A stretch of DNA of 5,951 bases from Chloroflexota bacterium. Its GTDB lineage: Bacteria; Chloroflexota; Dehalococcoidia; SM23-28-2; RBG-16-64-32. The stretch is taken from NCBI GenBank assembly GCA_005880075.1, contig VBJT01000214.1, positions 1 through 5,951 of the forward strand, read 5' to 3'. The position numbers and the translations under genes are program-made. Positions 1 through 5,506 of this stretch are shown piece by piece. Each line of letters starts with the position of its first letter. Within the stretch, counting starts at the first letter, position 1. The notes beneath the pieces were generated by a model. It was given only the letters and a program-made list of their open reading frames with translations. It searched no databases and was not told where the DNA came from.

Positions 1-267
1 CGCTTCCCCGTCCGCGTTGACCGGAACGGAGACGGCGGCCGCGATATCGCGCGTCGCGCCGACGGTCTGCTCGCGGGTCAGAACCTCGCCGTCCGGCTGG
101 CCAAGGATGGCCGCGATGGCGGCGCTGCTCCCCTGGATCGCTTGAAAGCCGAGATGCTCGAACAGGATTGCGCTGAGCGCGTCCCAGGCGCCCGGGATCA
201 CTAGGATCTCCGGCGCGAGGACGAGTTCTCGCAGCCTGCGGGACTTCTCGTTCGCGGCGTCAATTAC
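1..267 (-). CDS. Isocitrate lyase/PEP mutase-family protein, N-terminal part, runs off the window; start unclear
   Basis: Reading from 267 down to 1 gives 89 codons without a stop. They match the N-terminus of the isocitrate lyase/phosphoenolpyruvate mutase superfamily: a leading helix (AANEKSRRLRELV), then the strand and helix IPGAWDALSA, a GSSAAIAA segment, QPDGEVLTREQ, and the strand PVNADGEA just at the window edge. In the family, the motif after PVxAD carries Mg2+-binding acidic residues in a TIM barrel that makes or breaks C-C or P-C bonds. The substrate cannot be told from this part. No ATG or GTG lies in frame; the frame is open back to a TAG at 337-339. An ATG at 287-289, 8 nt after a good -10 box, would give MESLPREG in another frame and stops at 'GGTAATTGA'. 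The simplest reading is a one-base indel near 265-270 that breaks the original start. Family assignment is secure; the start and intactness are not. Confidence 0.75.
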
Positions 268-297
268 CTTCGCGCGGCAGCGATTCCATGTAGCAGA

Positions 298-306
298 GTT
301 ATAGCA
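298..306 (-). promoter_or_regulatory. Extended -10 promoter element before the N-terminal PEP mutase-like gene
   Basis: On the minus strand the sequence reads TGCTATAAC, that is an extended -10 (TGn) followed by TATAAC, which differs from TATAAT at the last base. No convincing -35 box is seen 16-18 bp upstream, which is compatible with an extended -10 promoter. An ATG (287-289) starts 8 nt after the -10, so a transcript from here would begin at or very near the start codon (leaderless). The inference rests on motif and spacing only. Confidence 0.4.
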
Positions 307-346
307 CAGCGACCCTGGGGCGGTTGCCGGTACGCCCTAGCGAATT

Positions 347-451
347 CTACGCCCGGTCGTGCAGCCGCTCTCGAACGAGCGGCATAACCGTCGGCATGAG
401 GATGATCATGCAGAGCGCGAACACCCAGATGGCGCTGCGATTGACGGCCAA
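347..451 (-). pseudogene. C-terminal fragment of a membrane protein (34 codons plus stop)
   Basis: The minus-strand frame from TTG (449-451) to TAG (347-349) encodes 34 residues. They comprise one strongly hydrophobic helix (AIWVFALCMIILMPTVMPLV, about residues 7-26) and a short charged tail, RERLHDRA. This is what the last transmembrane helix and cytoplasmic tail of a transporter or other polytopic protein looks like; an MFS-type permease is possible but not shown. The frame is closed just upstream by a TAA at 452-454, and the neighbouring sequence belongs to a different gene. It therefore looks like the 3' end of a gene cut off at a junction near 452. The frame itself could be chance, but the helix-plus-basic-tail pattern ending in a stop is suggestive. 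Confidence 0.4.
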
Positions 452-869
452 TTATCGCCGCGCCGCGCAGCATCTCCTGCAGCTCCCGGCTCGTCATCGC
501 CTCCCGCATCGCGGCGTGGCCGCCCGCCTCACGAATGCCCTCCGCCAAGCGCTTGAGCGCCGAAAGAGCGAACCTCTGAAAAGCGGAGCCGTAGCTGACC
601 CGCGCCACGCCTATCTCCTGCAGCTCGGCGACGGAAGGCGTATCCGCCACCGCGAACGCGCTCACCGGCGCCGCGACTTCCTTCACAAGCGTGGCCAGCG
701 TGTCGCGGTCCGAGACGCCAAGGTAGAAGATGCAGTCGGCCCCCGCCTGGGCGTAGGCATTGCCGCGCTTGATCGCCTCGGCCAGCGCGGCTTTCGGGTC
801 GTCCCGCATGATCGCGTACACGTTGACGCGGGCGTTCAGGAAGAATTCGCTCTCAAGCGCGCGCTTCGT
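452..869 (-). pseudogene. Isocitrate lyase/PEP mutase-family protein, C-terminal half only
   Basis: Homology begins near 866 with RALESEFFLNARVNVYAIM. It continues through KRGNAYAQAGADCIFYLGV, a TPSVAEL segment, GVARVSYGSAF, and ends with REAMTSRELQEMLRG near 462. This is the second half of the superfamily's TIM barrel: the NAR strand, the AGAD-CIF strand, and the VARVSxGS strand with its terminal helices. The first half, with the Mg2+-binding and catalytic loop residues, is missing. Instead the sequence upstream of about 870 is copA, so the 5' end was lost at that junction. An ATG at 819-821 lies inside the domain and would not make a complete enzyme. After about 455 the reading frame runs on to a TAA at 264-266, but that tail has no family resemblance. 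The fragment is probably non-functional. Whether it belongs to the same gene as the N-terminal piece at 1-267 cannot be decided here. Confidence 0.8.
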
Positions 870-3043
870 CTATCCCTACATCCGCCTGCGCCAGCGCCGG
901 GGCGTCGTTCACGCCGTCGCCGACCATCGCTACGGCCTTGCCTTCCGCCTGGAGCCTCCGCACTTCCGACGCCTTGTCCTGCGGCAACACTTCCGCGAGC
1001 ACCCGCTCGATACCGAGCTGCGAGGCCACGGCATTCGCCGTCCGCTCGTTGTCGCCGGTGATCATCACGACTTCGAGGCCCAACCGCTTGAGCTCCGAAA
1101 CTGCACGCGGGGAAGTCTCTTTCAACGTATCCGCGACAGCTACGAGTCCGGCGAGCGCCCCGTCGACTACTACGAACATGGCCGTCTTGCCTTCTGCCTC
1201 CAGTCGTTCCGCTTCGGCGGCCACAGAACTCAGGTCGATGCCCCGGTCCGTCATGAGTTTGCGGTTGCCAAGAAGGACGGAGCGTGCCTCGACCTTCGCC
1301 TCGACGCCGAGGCCGGGAATCGAGTCGAACGACTCCGGCTCGGCGAGTTCGAGTCCTTGCTCTCTGGCGGCGCGTATCATCGCTTCGGCGAGCGGGTGCT
1401 CAGAGTTCTTCTCGGCGGACGCAGCCAGGCGAAAAAGCTCATCGCGCGTGACGGTCACACTCCGTACGGACAGACCTTCAGGTCTGTCCGCCTCCGCCCC
1501 GCTTCCGCCAGGCCGCCCGGAAGCCGCGATGACGTCGGTCAGCGACGGCTCGCCCTTGGTCAGCGTGCCGGTCTTGTCCAGCACGACGACGCCGATCTTG
1601 GACAGCGCCTCGACTGCGGTCGCGCCTTTGAAGAGGATGCCGTACTCAGCGGCTTTGCCGGTGCCGGCCATCATCGCCGCCGGCGTGGCAAGCCCTACCG
1701 CGCATGGGCACGAAATCACGAGCACCGTGACCGAGATGAGCAGCGCGAACCCGAAGACCTCGAGGCGGTCGAGACTGTACGGCGTCAGAAGCAGCTTAGT
1801 GTCGGCGTCGAACCAGAGGTTGTAGCCAACGAAGAACCAGAACAGGAAGACGGCGAGCGCCAGCGCGTGCACCGCGAGGATAAAGTTTCCAGCCACGCGG
1901 TCCGCGAGCGCCTGGATCGGCGCCTTCGAGACCTGAGCGTCCTCGACGAGCTTGATGATCTGCGCAAGCGCGGTGTCTGCACCGACGCGGGTTGCCCGGA
2001 TGCGAAAGGCGCCGGTCTTGTTGATCGTGCCGCCGATCACCTCGTCGCCCGGGCGCTTATCCACCGGCATGCTCTCACCGGTCACCATCGACTCGTCGAC
2101 GGCCGAGTACCCCTCGACGACGGCACCGTCAACCGGAACGCTTTCGCCCGGGCGGATGAGAATGATGTCGTCGATCTCAACTTCGTCCACCAGCAGCTCG
2201 ACCTCCCGTCCGTCGCGGGTGACGGTCGCGCGCCTGGGCTGGAGGTTCATCAGCTTGCGGATGGCTTCGGACGTCCGTCCGCGTGTAAGCGCCTCGAGGT
2301 AGCGGCCGAGGACGATGAAGGCGATAAGCAGCGCCGCCGCTTCGTAGAAGGTCGCCTTCTCCCCGCCAAAGCCGGCGTCCGGGAAGAAGGTGTTGATGAC
2401 GGCGATCAGGTACGCCGCCCCGATGCCCGTGGCGTAAGGGGCCCAAGACGAGTGGCGTCGTGAGGGCAAAGAGAAACAACTTCTCTCCCATGAACGAAGG
2501 CACGATGCCTTTCAGCGGCTCGTAGTCGCTGAACGTGCCCAGCATGACGATCGCGCCCAGAGGCCAGGCGATGACCATGTTGACGAGCTGACGCCGGATC
2601 TCGTGTCGACGGAGCTCCCGCTCGCGGTCCGCGCCTGCCTCGCCCTCGCCCTTCTCGGACACCTCGTAGCCGAGCTCGCGAATTGTCTTCTTGATCGCGG
2701 CCGGCGAGACGGCGACATCGAGATAGTCGACGCGAACGGTATCCGTCACGCAGTTCACGACGACATCGCGGACGCCCGCCAACGCGCGCAGCGCCTTCTC
2801 GATGATCAGATCGCAGTGACCGGGGGTCATGCCGAGCACAAGAAGGTCGAGGCGCGCGAGCGGCACTTCGTAGCCGATGTCCGTGACCGCCCGCTCCATC
2901 GCCGAAAGCGAGGCGACATTCGGGTCGTACGCAATACCCGCTTTGCCGGCCGAGAGATTAACGTTCGCCTGCTCCACGCCCGGGACGCGCGTGAGGGCCT
3001 TCTCGACCTTGCGGACGCAGGCGGCGCAGGTCATGCCGGACAC
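870..3043 (-). pseudogene. copA: CopA-type Cu(I)-translocating P1B-ATPase, broken by a frame change/deletion and 3' truncation
   Basis: The product would export Cu(I) from the cytoplasm using ATP. Part 1 (GTG at 3043 to about 2438, 202 codons) has an HMA domain with GMTCAAC (Cys6, Cys9). A second HMA-like domain (about 66-128) follows, whose motif is GMTPGHC, so the first Cys is Pro. Two membrane helices follow (about 153-171 and 188-201). Part 2, in another frame from about 2436, starts YATGIGAAY. It contains the actuator TGES (2080-2069), the transmembrane CPC (1710-1702), DKTGTLT (1578-1558), SEHPLAEA, TGDN and GDGVNDAPAL (921-892). Relative to CopA proteins, roughly 20-25 residues between the second and third helices are absent at the frame change. 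This is the region of the glycine-kinked helix and amphipathic platform. The protein stops after QADVGI, so the last two membrane helices with their Cu-binding residues are lost. The GTG start leaves the first HMA strand short. It is the last gene of the csoR operon and surely copA-derived, but as given it is not functional. Confidence 0.88.
1467..1490. repeat. Perfect inverted repeat inside the copA coding region
   Basis: Arms CGGACAGACCT (1467-1477) and AGGTCTGTCCG (1480-1490) are perfect reverse complements, 11 bp each, separated by the two bases TC. In copA the repeat is translated in frame as DRPEGLSV with an adjoining A/R context. It lies in the linker between DKTGTLT and SEHPLA, where CopA proteins vary in length. 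A stem this long is unlikely by chance and resembles palindromic elements known to sit in frame in coding regions (for example the Rickettsia palindromic elements). No second copy is seen in this window. Confidence 0.85.
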
Positions 3044-3473
3044 ATGCGGACTGCACCTGCTGGTGGTATTGGTGGATCTTGGCGTGGCCCAATCCGCCGC
3101 GGATCAGGAAGTAGTTGAGCGCTACCGCGGGTAGGAAGGCGACGGCAAGCGCGAAGGCTAGGCTGCCCCAGAAGAGCGCCTCGTCTAGCCCCGCATTCAT
3201 CGCGCCAGGGACGGCGAGCACAATCGTGTTATCGATGATCTCCATCAGTACGATGGAGAACGTGTCCGACGCTAAAGCAATGCCGATGGCCGCGGCGAAG
3301 GCGACCCCCGCCCGGAGCAGCGGCCACAGCGTGAGCGAGTATCCGAAGAAGAACGCGAGCACAATCGCAATGGCGATCGACGGCAGGTTGCTCCAGCCGA
3401 AGGCGGTCGAGACAACTAGCCCCAGCACCTCGCCGATGGCGCAGCCCGTGAGGCACGCAATGGTGTCGAGCAT
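2958..3473 (-). CDS. DUF4396-family membrane protein; the last ~33 codons are probably out-of-frame copA
   Basis: The ATG at 3471-3473 has GAGGG about 8 nt upstream and lies 5 nt after the methyltransferase stop, so the two are co-translated in the operon. Four hydrophobic segments are visible (about residues 6-24, 31-51, 55-88 with a polar DNT break, and 101-124), followed by the tail GLGHAKIHQYHQQ. The membrane-segment pattern and the His-bearing GHA tail fit DUF4396, an integral membrane family of unknown biochemical function. I recall this family near metal-resistance genes. Family resemblance ends near residue 138 (about 3057). The remaining residues to the TGA at 2958 are an arginine-rich shadow of the copA HMA domain, and the overlap with copA is 86 nt. 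The natural stop has probably been lost at a small junction around 3044-3060. The membrane domain itself looks intact. A role in copper handling is inferred only from the operon. Confidence 0.75.
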   Translation of the reverse strand: MLDTIACLTGCAIGEVLGLVVSTAFGWSNLPSIAIAIVLAFFFGYSLTLWPLLRAGVAFAAAIGIALASDTFSIVLMEIIDNTIVLAVPGAMNAGLDEALFWGSLAFALAVAFLPAVALNYFLIRGGLGHAKIHQYHQQVQSACVRHDLRRLRPQGREGPHARPGRGAGER

Positions 3474-3478
3474 CGCGG

Positions 3479-4123
3479 CTACCCTCGTTTCTCCGCGCGG
3501 AGGAAAAAGACATGGCCCTGCTTTGAAGGCAGTTCTTCGACTGTGGAGAAGCCCGCTTCTGCCAGCATCGACTTGATACTGTTCAGCCCATCCAGCTTGT
3601 GGGCGTGGCCCAAGAAGCCCATGACCCGGCCAATCAGCGAACGCCCGGACGTGAAATCGACGGCGAGCAGCCGGCCACCATGCTGGAGCACGCGGTGGAT
3701 CTCCGCGAAGCCGGCACGCATGACGTCATCGGGGAGGTGGTGAAGCATGAAGCTGTTGAGGACAACATTGAACTGCTGATCATCGAAAGGCACCTTCTCG
3801 ATCGCAGCGCTGCGGAAGTCGATATCGAGGCCCTTCTTCGCCGCCTTCTGACGCGCTCGCTCGAGCATGTCCGGTGAAGGATCGATGCCGGCGACGTTGC
3901 CGGAACCCGCGACTTCGGCAGCGGGCACCGTCTGCGCCCCTGTACCGCAGCCTACGTCGAGTACCCGCTCGCCGGACTTGATCCCGGCTCGTTCAATGAT
4001 TTCCCGGTTGGTCTTCGCCTCTCCGCCGAGCGAGCAGACCCAGCTCATCGCATCGTAAAAGCGGGCCATCCAGCCGCGGATCATGCGGCCACGGGTCTGA
4101 GTGGCCTGGGTTTCTTCTGTCAT
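3479..4123 (-). CDS. Class I SAM-dependent methyltransferase (UbiE/Methyltransf_11 type)
   Basis: The 214-residue product has the Rossmann-fold SAM site: motif I LDVGCGTG (residues 55-62), the acidic residue after strand 2 in GIDPSPDML (Asp81), and FNVVLNSFMLHHLPD (118-132) as post-motif strand 4. It also has HRVLQHGGRLLAVDF (143-157), the typical strand-5 region of the UbiE/Methyltransf_11 group. The C-terminus ends in a beta-hairpin-like stretch (KQGHVFFLRAEK). No signal peptide or membrane segment is seen, so it should be cytosolic. The start is fixed by AAGGAGG at 4129-4135, 5 nt before the ATG. It sits 30 nt after the dinB-like gene and 5 nt before the DUF4396 gene. The substrate is unknown. 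It lacks the set of conserved cysteines expected of arsenite methyltransferases, so ArsM is unlikely despite the metal-resistance setting. Confidence 0.88.
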   Translation of the reverse strand: MTEETQATQTRGRMIRGWMARFYDAMSWVCSLGGEAKTNREIIERAGIKSGERVLDVGCGTGAQTVPAAEVAGSGNVAGIDPSPDMLERARQKAAKKGLDIDFRSAAIEKVPFDDQQFNVVLNSFMLHHLPDDVMRAGFAEIHRVLQHGGRLLAVDFTSGRSLIGRVMGFLGHAHKLDGLNSIKSMLAEAGFSTVEELPSKQGHVFFLRAEKRG

Positions 4124-4128
4124 GGATG

Positions 4129-4135
4129 CCTCCTT
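4129..4135 (-). promoter_or_regulatory. Strong Shine-Dalgarno of the methyltransferase gene
   Basis: The minus strand reads AAGGAGG, 5 nt before the ATG at 4121-4123. It fixes the start and shows strong independent initiation inside the operon. Confidence 0.85.
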
Positions 4136-4153
4136 GAGCTACCCGCGGAAGCC

Positions 4154-4642
4154 CTAACGGTTCGCGCCGCTTCTGAGGTATGTCCAGAGATCGAGGTTGG
4201 GCGGCTCGATGCCATGCTGCGTCAAGACCGTGCAGATGTGGGCGCGGTGGTCCGTCCCGTGGTTGATCACCTGTGCGAAGAAGATGGAGAGCGGGATCTC
4301 GAAGTGCTGTCCACCGCGCTCGACACTAACCGTATCGTTGCCAACCGTCCGCTCGGCAAGCGTGAGCAGCTCCTCACCGCTGGCGCTGCCGCGCTCCCTT
4401 AATTCCGTGATGCCGGGGAAGCTGCCTTCTTTGAGCGCGTTGGGCTGTACGCCCTGGCCGGCCATCGCGGCGAGGTAGCGACCCTCGGCGGCGAAGAGGT
4501 GAACGAGCGTATCGCGAATGCTTCCGTAAGTGCCTACCGCTGTGGCGTCCAGCGCTTCTTCGGGCAGGTCAGCGCAGACGTCGAGGAGCCGCTCGTTGGC
4601 CCAGAGGTGATGCTTGTACAGTTCGACGAATGCCTCTCGCAT
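4154..4642 (-). CDS. DinB-family putative metal-dependent protein
   Basis: The 162-residue product has the DinB/YfiT four-helix-bundle pattern. The first helix has YKHHLWANERLLD, then comes SIRDTLVHLFAAEGRYL with His48, and a final helix FFAQVINHGTDHRAHI with His128 and His132. These three histidines form the usual divalent-metal site of the family. The length is typical for the family. Known members include thiol-dependent S-transferases (mycothiol and bacillithiol types) and many uncharacterised proteins; the specific reaction here is unknown. The ATG at 4640-4642 follows the csoR stop by 6 nt with AGGA just upstream, and the stop is 30 nt before the methyltransferase ATG. It is thus the second gene of the CsoR-controlled operon. 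A link to low-molecular-weight thiol chemistry during copper stress would be a reasonable guess but is not shown by the sequence. Confidence 0.87.
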   Translation of the reverse strand: MREAFVELYKHHLWANERLLDVCADLPEEALDATAVGTYGSIRDTLVHLFAAEGRYLAAMAGQGVQPNALKEGSFPGITELRERGSASGEELLTLAERTVGNDTVSVERGGQHFEIPLSIFFAQVINHGTDHRAHICTVLTQHGIEPPNLDLWTYLRSGANR

Positions 4643-4648
4643 AACGTC

Positions 4649-4915
4649 CTACCGGTTGGCGAGCGCATAGAGCTCGACCAGCTCGCCCATCACCTCGTCC
4701 TCCCGGCCGCCTTTGATACCGTCGATGACGCAGGTGTGGAGGTGATTGTCGAGCATCAGGCCTTCCATCTTCTCGATCGCCCGACGCACGGCGTAAGTCT
4801 GCTTTAGCACGTCGACGCAGTACTTGTCCTGCTCGACCATTCGCCGGATGCCCTGCAGATGGCCTTCAATGAAGGCGAGGCGTTTGAGAACATCAGCCTG
4901 CTTGTCTGATTGCAT
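4649..4915 (-). CDS. csoR: CsoR copper-sensing transcriptional repressor
   Basis: The 88-residue all-helical protein of the CsoR/RcnR (DUF156) family contains the signature KRLAFIEGHLQGIRRMVEQD. The Cu(I) ligand triad is complete: Cys33, His58 and Cys62, with the same 25- and 4-residue spacing as Cys36/His61/Cys65 of Mycobacterium tuberculosis CsoR. The second-shell residues Tyr32 and Glu78 also match Tyr35 and Glu81 of that protein, which points to Cu(I) rather than nickel or persulfide sensing. The ATG at 4913-4915 is chosen because GGAGG lies 5 nt upstream. A longer open frame back to 5020 would overlap the promoter and operator and adds sequence unlike the family. Apo-CsoR would bind the C/G-rich operator at 4964-4982, and Cu(I) would release it, so the gene controls itself and the downstream dinB, methyltransferase, DUF4396 and copA genes. 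Confidence 0.95.
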   Translation of the reverse strand: MQSDKQADVLKRLAFIEGHLQGIRRMVEQDKYCVDVLKQTYAVRRAIEKMEGLMLDNHLHTCVIDGIKGGREDEVMGELVELYALANR

Positions 4916-4920
4916 ACTAG

Positions 4921-4925
4921 CCTCC
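4921..4925 (-). promoter_or_regulatory. Shine-Dalgarno of csoR
   Basis: The minus strand reads GGAGG, 5 nt before the ATG at 4913-4915. It decides for the 88-residue csoR start over an upstream in-frame start at 5020. Confidence 0.85.
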
Positions 4926-4963
4926 GGAGTTTGTTTGGCAATTAGTGGTGCCGTGCCTACCCA

Positions 4964-4982
4964 TACCCCCCCGGTGGGGGTT
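4964..4982. promoter_or_regulatory. CsoR operator
   Basis: TACCCCCCCGGTGGGGGTT holds the inverted repeat ACCCCC (4965-4970) and GGGGGT (4976-4981) around a 5-bp centre. CsoR operators are known as G/C-tract inverted repeats of the form TACCCC-N-GGGGTA. It begins 9 bp after the -10 box of the csoR promoter, so it covers roughly the +3 to +21 region and would block RNA polymerase when bound. It is the only such site in the window. Confidence 0.85.
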
Positions 4983-4991
4983 GCAAAGGAC

Positions 4992-5020
4992 AGTGTAGCA
5001 ACGGCATCGTCACGAGTCAA
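4992..5020 (-). promoter_or_regulatory. Sigma70-type promoter of the csoR-copA operon
   Basis: The -35 box TTGACT (5015-5020) and -10 box TACACT (4992-4997) are separated by exactly 17 bp. Each matches the consensus at four or five of six positions. Transcription should start near 4984-4986, giving a leader of about 70 nt that contains the CsoR operator and the csoR Shine-Dalgarno. Confidence 0.8.
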
Positions 5021-5050
5021 GCTTGCACAGTGTCCGGACTATTCAGGCGA

Positions 5051-5080
5051 CAAGAAAAATCGGCCCGAATCCGAAGGGCC
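5051..5080 (-). terminator. Intrinsic terminator after the small membrane protein gene
   Basis: On the minus strand GGCCC (5076-5080) and GGGCC (5062-5066) form a GC-only stem around a 9-nt loop, followed by GATTTTTC. It lies about 36 nt after the stop of the gene at 5116-5385 and just upstream of the csoR promoter, separating the two transcription units. The stem is short (5 bp), but the U-tract is clear. Confidence 0.65.
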
Positions 5081-5115
5081 AGCTCAGCAGTCTTGAGCGT
5101 GCGCCAGTCCCTCAA

Positions 5116-5385
5116 TCAGTTCCGGCCTCGGCGGGCGTCCTTCGAAGCGGCAGCATCATTGCCGCCGCCTCGCCACCGGCGCCGTAGGTGAGACAATAAG
5201 TCGTCTAGCCGAAAAACGCGTGTATAGCCAGCGGCGCCCCCGAAAGCGCCGAAGAAGGGGGCCAGCAAGAAGTTCGGCCAGCCTATTCCTAACATTATCG
5301 CGATTCCGGTGAACAATACAGCCCCGATCAAACACGACCTGAGGAGAGGACCTCTTGGGATTGGTGGCGGCTTCTTTGGAAGCAT
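5116..5385 (-). CDS. Small hypothetical membrane protein, two predicted helices
   Basis: The 89-residue protein has a proline- and lysine-rich N-terminus (MLPKKPPPIPRGP). Two hydrophobic segments follow (about residues 15-34 and 38-54), with glycine-rich packing such as FFGAFGGAAGY, then an arginine-rich, probably cytoplasmic tail. I do not recognise the family. Support for a real gene comes from a TATAAT box (5393-5398) with only 7 nt to the ATG, a terminator after its stop, and a sensible membrane topology. There is no Shine-Dalgarno, which fits a leaderless mRNA. It is flanked by a Kelch-repeat gene upstream and the csoR operon downstream, with no evident functional tie to either. Confidence 0.6.
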   Translation of the reverse strand: MLPKKPPPIPRGPLLRSCLIGAVLFTGIAIMLGIGWPNFLLAPFFGAFGGAAGYTRVFRLDDLLSHLRRRWRGGGNDAAASKDARRGRN

Positions 5386-5392
5386 CTAACCG

Positions 5393-5398
5393 ATTATA
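5393..5398 (-). promoter_or_regulatory. -10 box of the small membrane protein gene
   Basis: The minus strand reads TATAAT, a perfect -10 hexamer in GC-rich DNA, ending 7 nt before the ATG at 5383-5385. No good -35 box lies 16-18 bp upstream. Transcription from it would start at about the A of the ATG, giving a leaderless message. Confidence 0.5.
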
Positions 5399-5506
5399 AG
5401 TGCAGTCACCGGCGGGACCTCGTAGCGACCTTCTGGGCCAGGGGCAAGACCGACGCTACACCCGCACGGCACGCGAGATTGGCAAACAAACTTCGCCGCG
5501 GGGCCG

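Noticed and set aside
1467..1490. The perfect hairpin in copA as an intrinsic terminator.
   Set aside because: No U-tract follows on either strand, and it lies in the middle of a conserved coding region.
2425..2450. Programmed ribosomal frameshifting in copA.
   Set aside because: A shift of frame alone would not restore the roughly 20-25 missing residues between the helices, and no slippery heptamer with a downstream structure is evident.
760..2463. A long open frame (567 codons) on the plus strand opposite copA.
   Set aside because: It has arginine/histidine-rich, low-complexity character without any recognisable motif, and lies opposite an unmistakable P-type ATPase. Such shadows are common in GC-rich genes.
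3479..4123. Arsenite methyltransferase (ArsM).
   Set aside because: The protein is short, and its only cysteines are one near the N-terminus and the one in GCG of motif I. The arsenic-binding cysteine set of ArsM is absent.
3059..4915. A wholly new defence or mobile system in the operon.
   Set aside because: All five genes fall into known families, and the promoter-operator points to copper control. No nuclease, recombinase, toxin or inverted-repeat-bounded element is seen.
4916..5020. A longer csoR reading with 35 extra N-terminal residues.
   Set aside because: It would overlap the -35/-10 boxes and the CsoR operator, adds sequence unlike the family, and has no ribosome site, whereas the ATG at 4913-4915 has GGAGG 5 nt upstream.
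5386..5506. Terminator or small RNA between the Kelch gene and the small membrane protein gene.
   Set aside because: Only short GC-rich stems without a U-tract are present; nothing beyond the -10 box at 5393-5398 can be supported.
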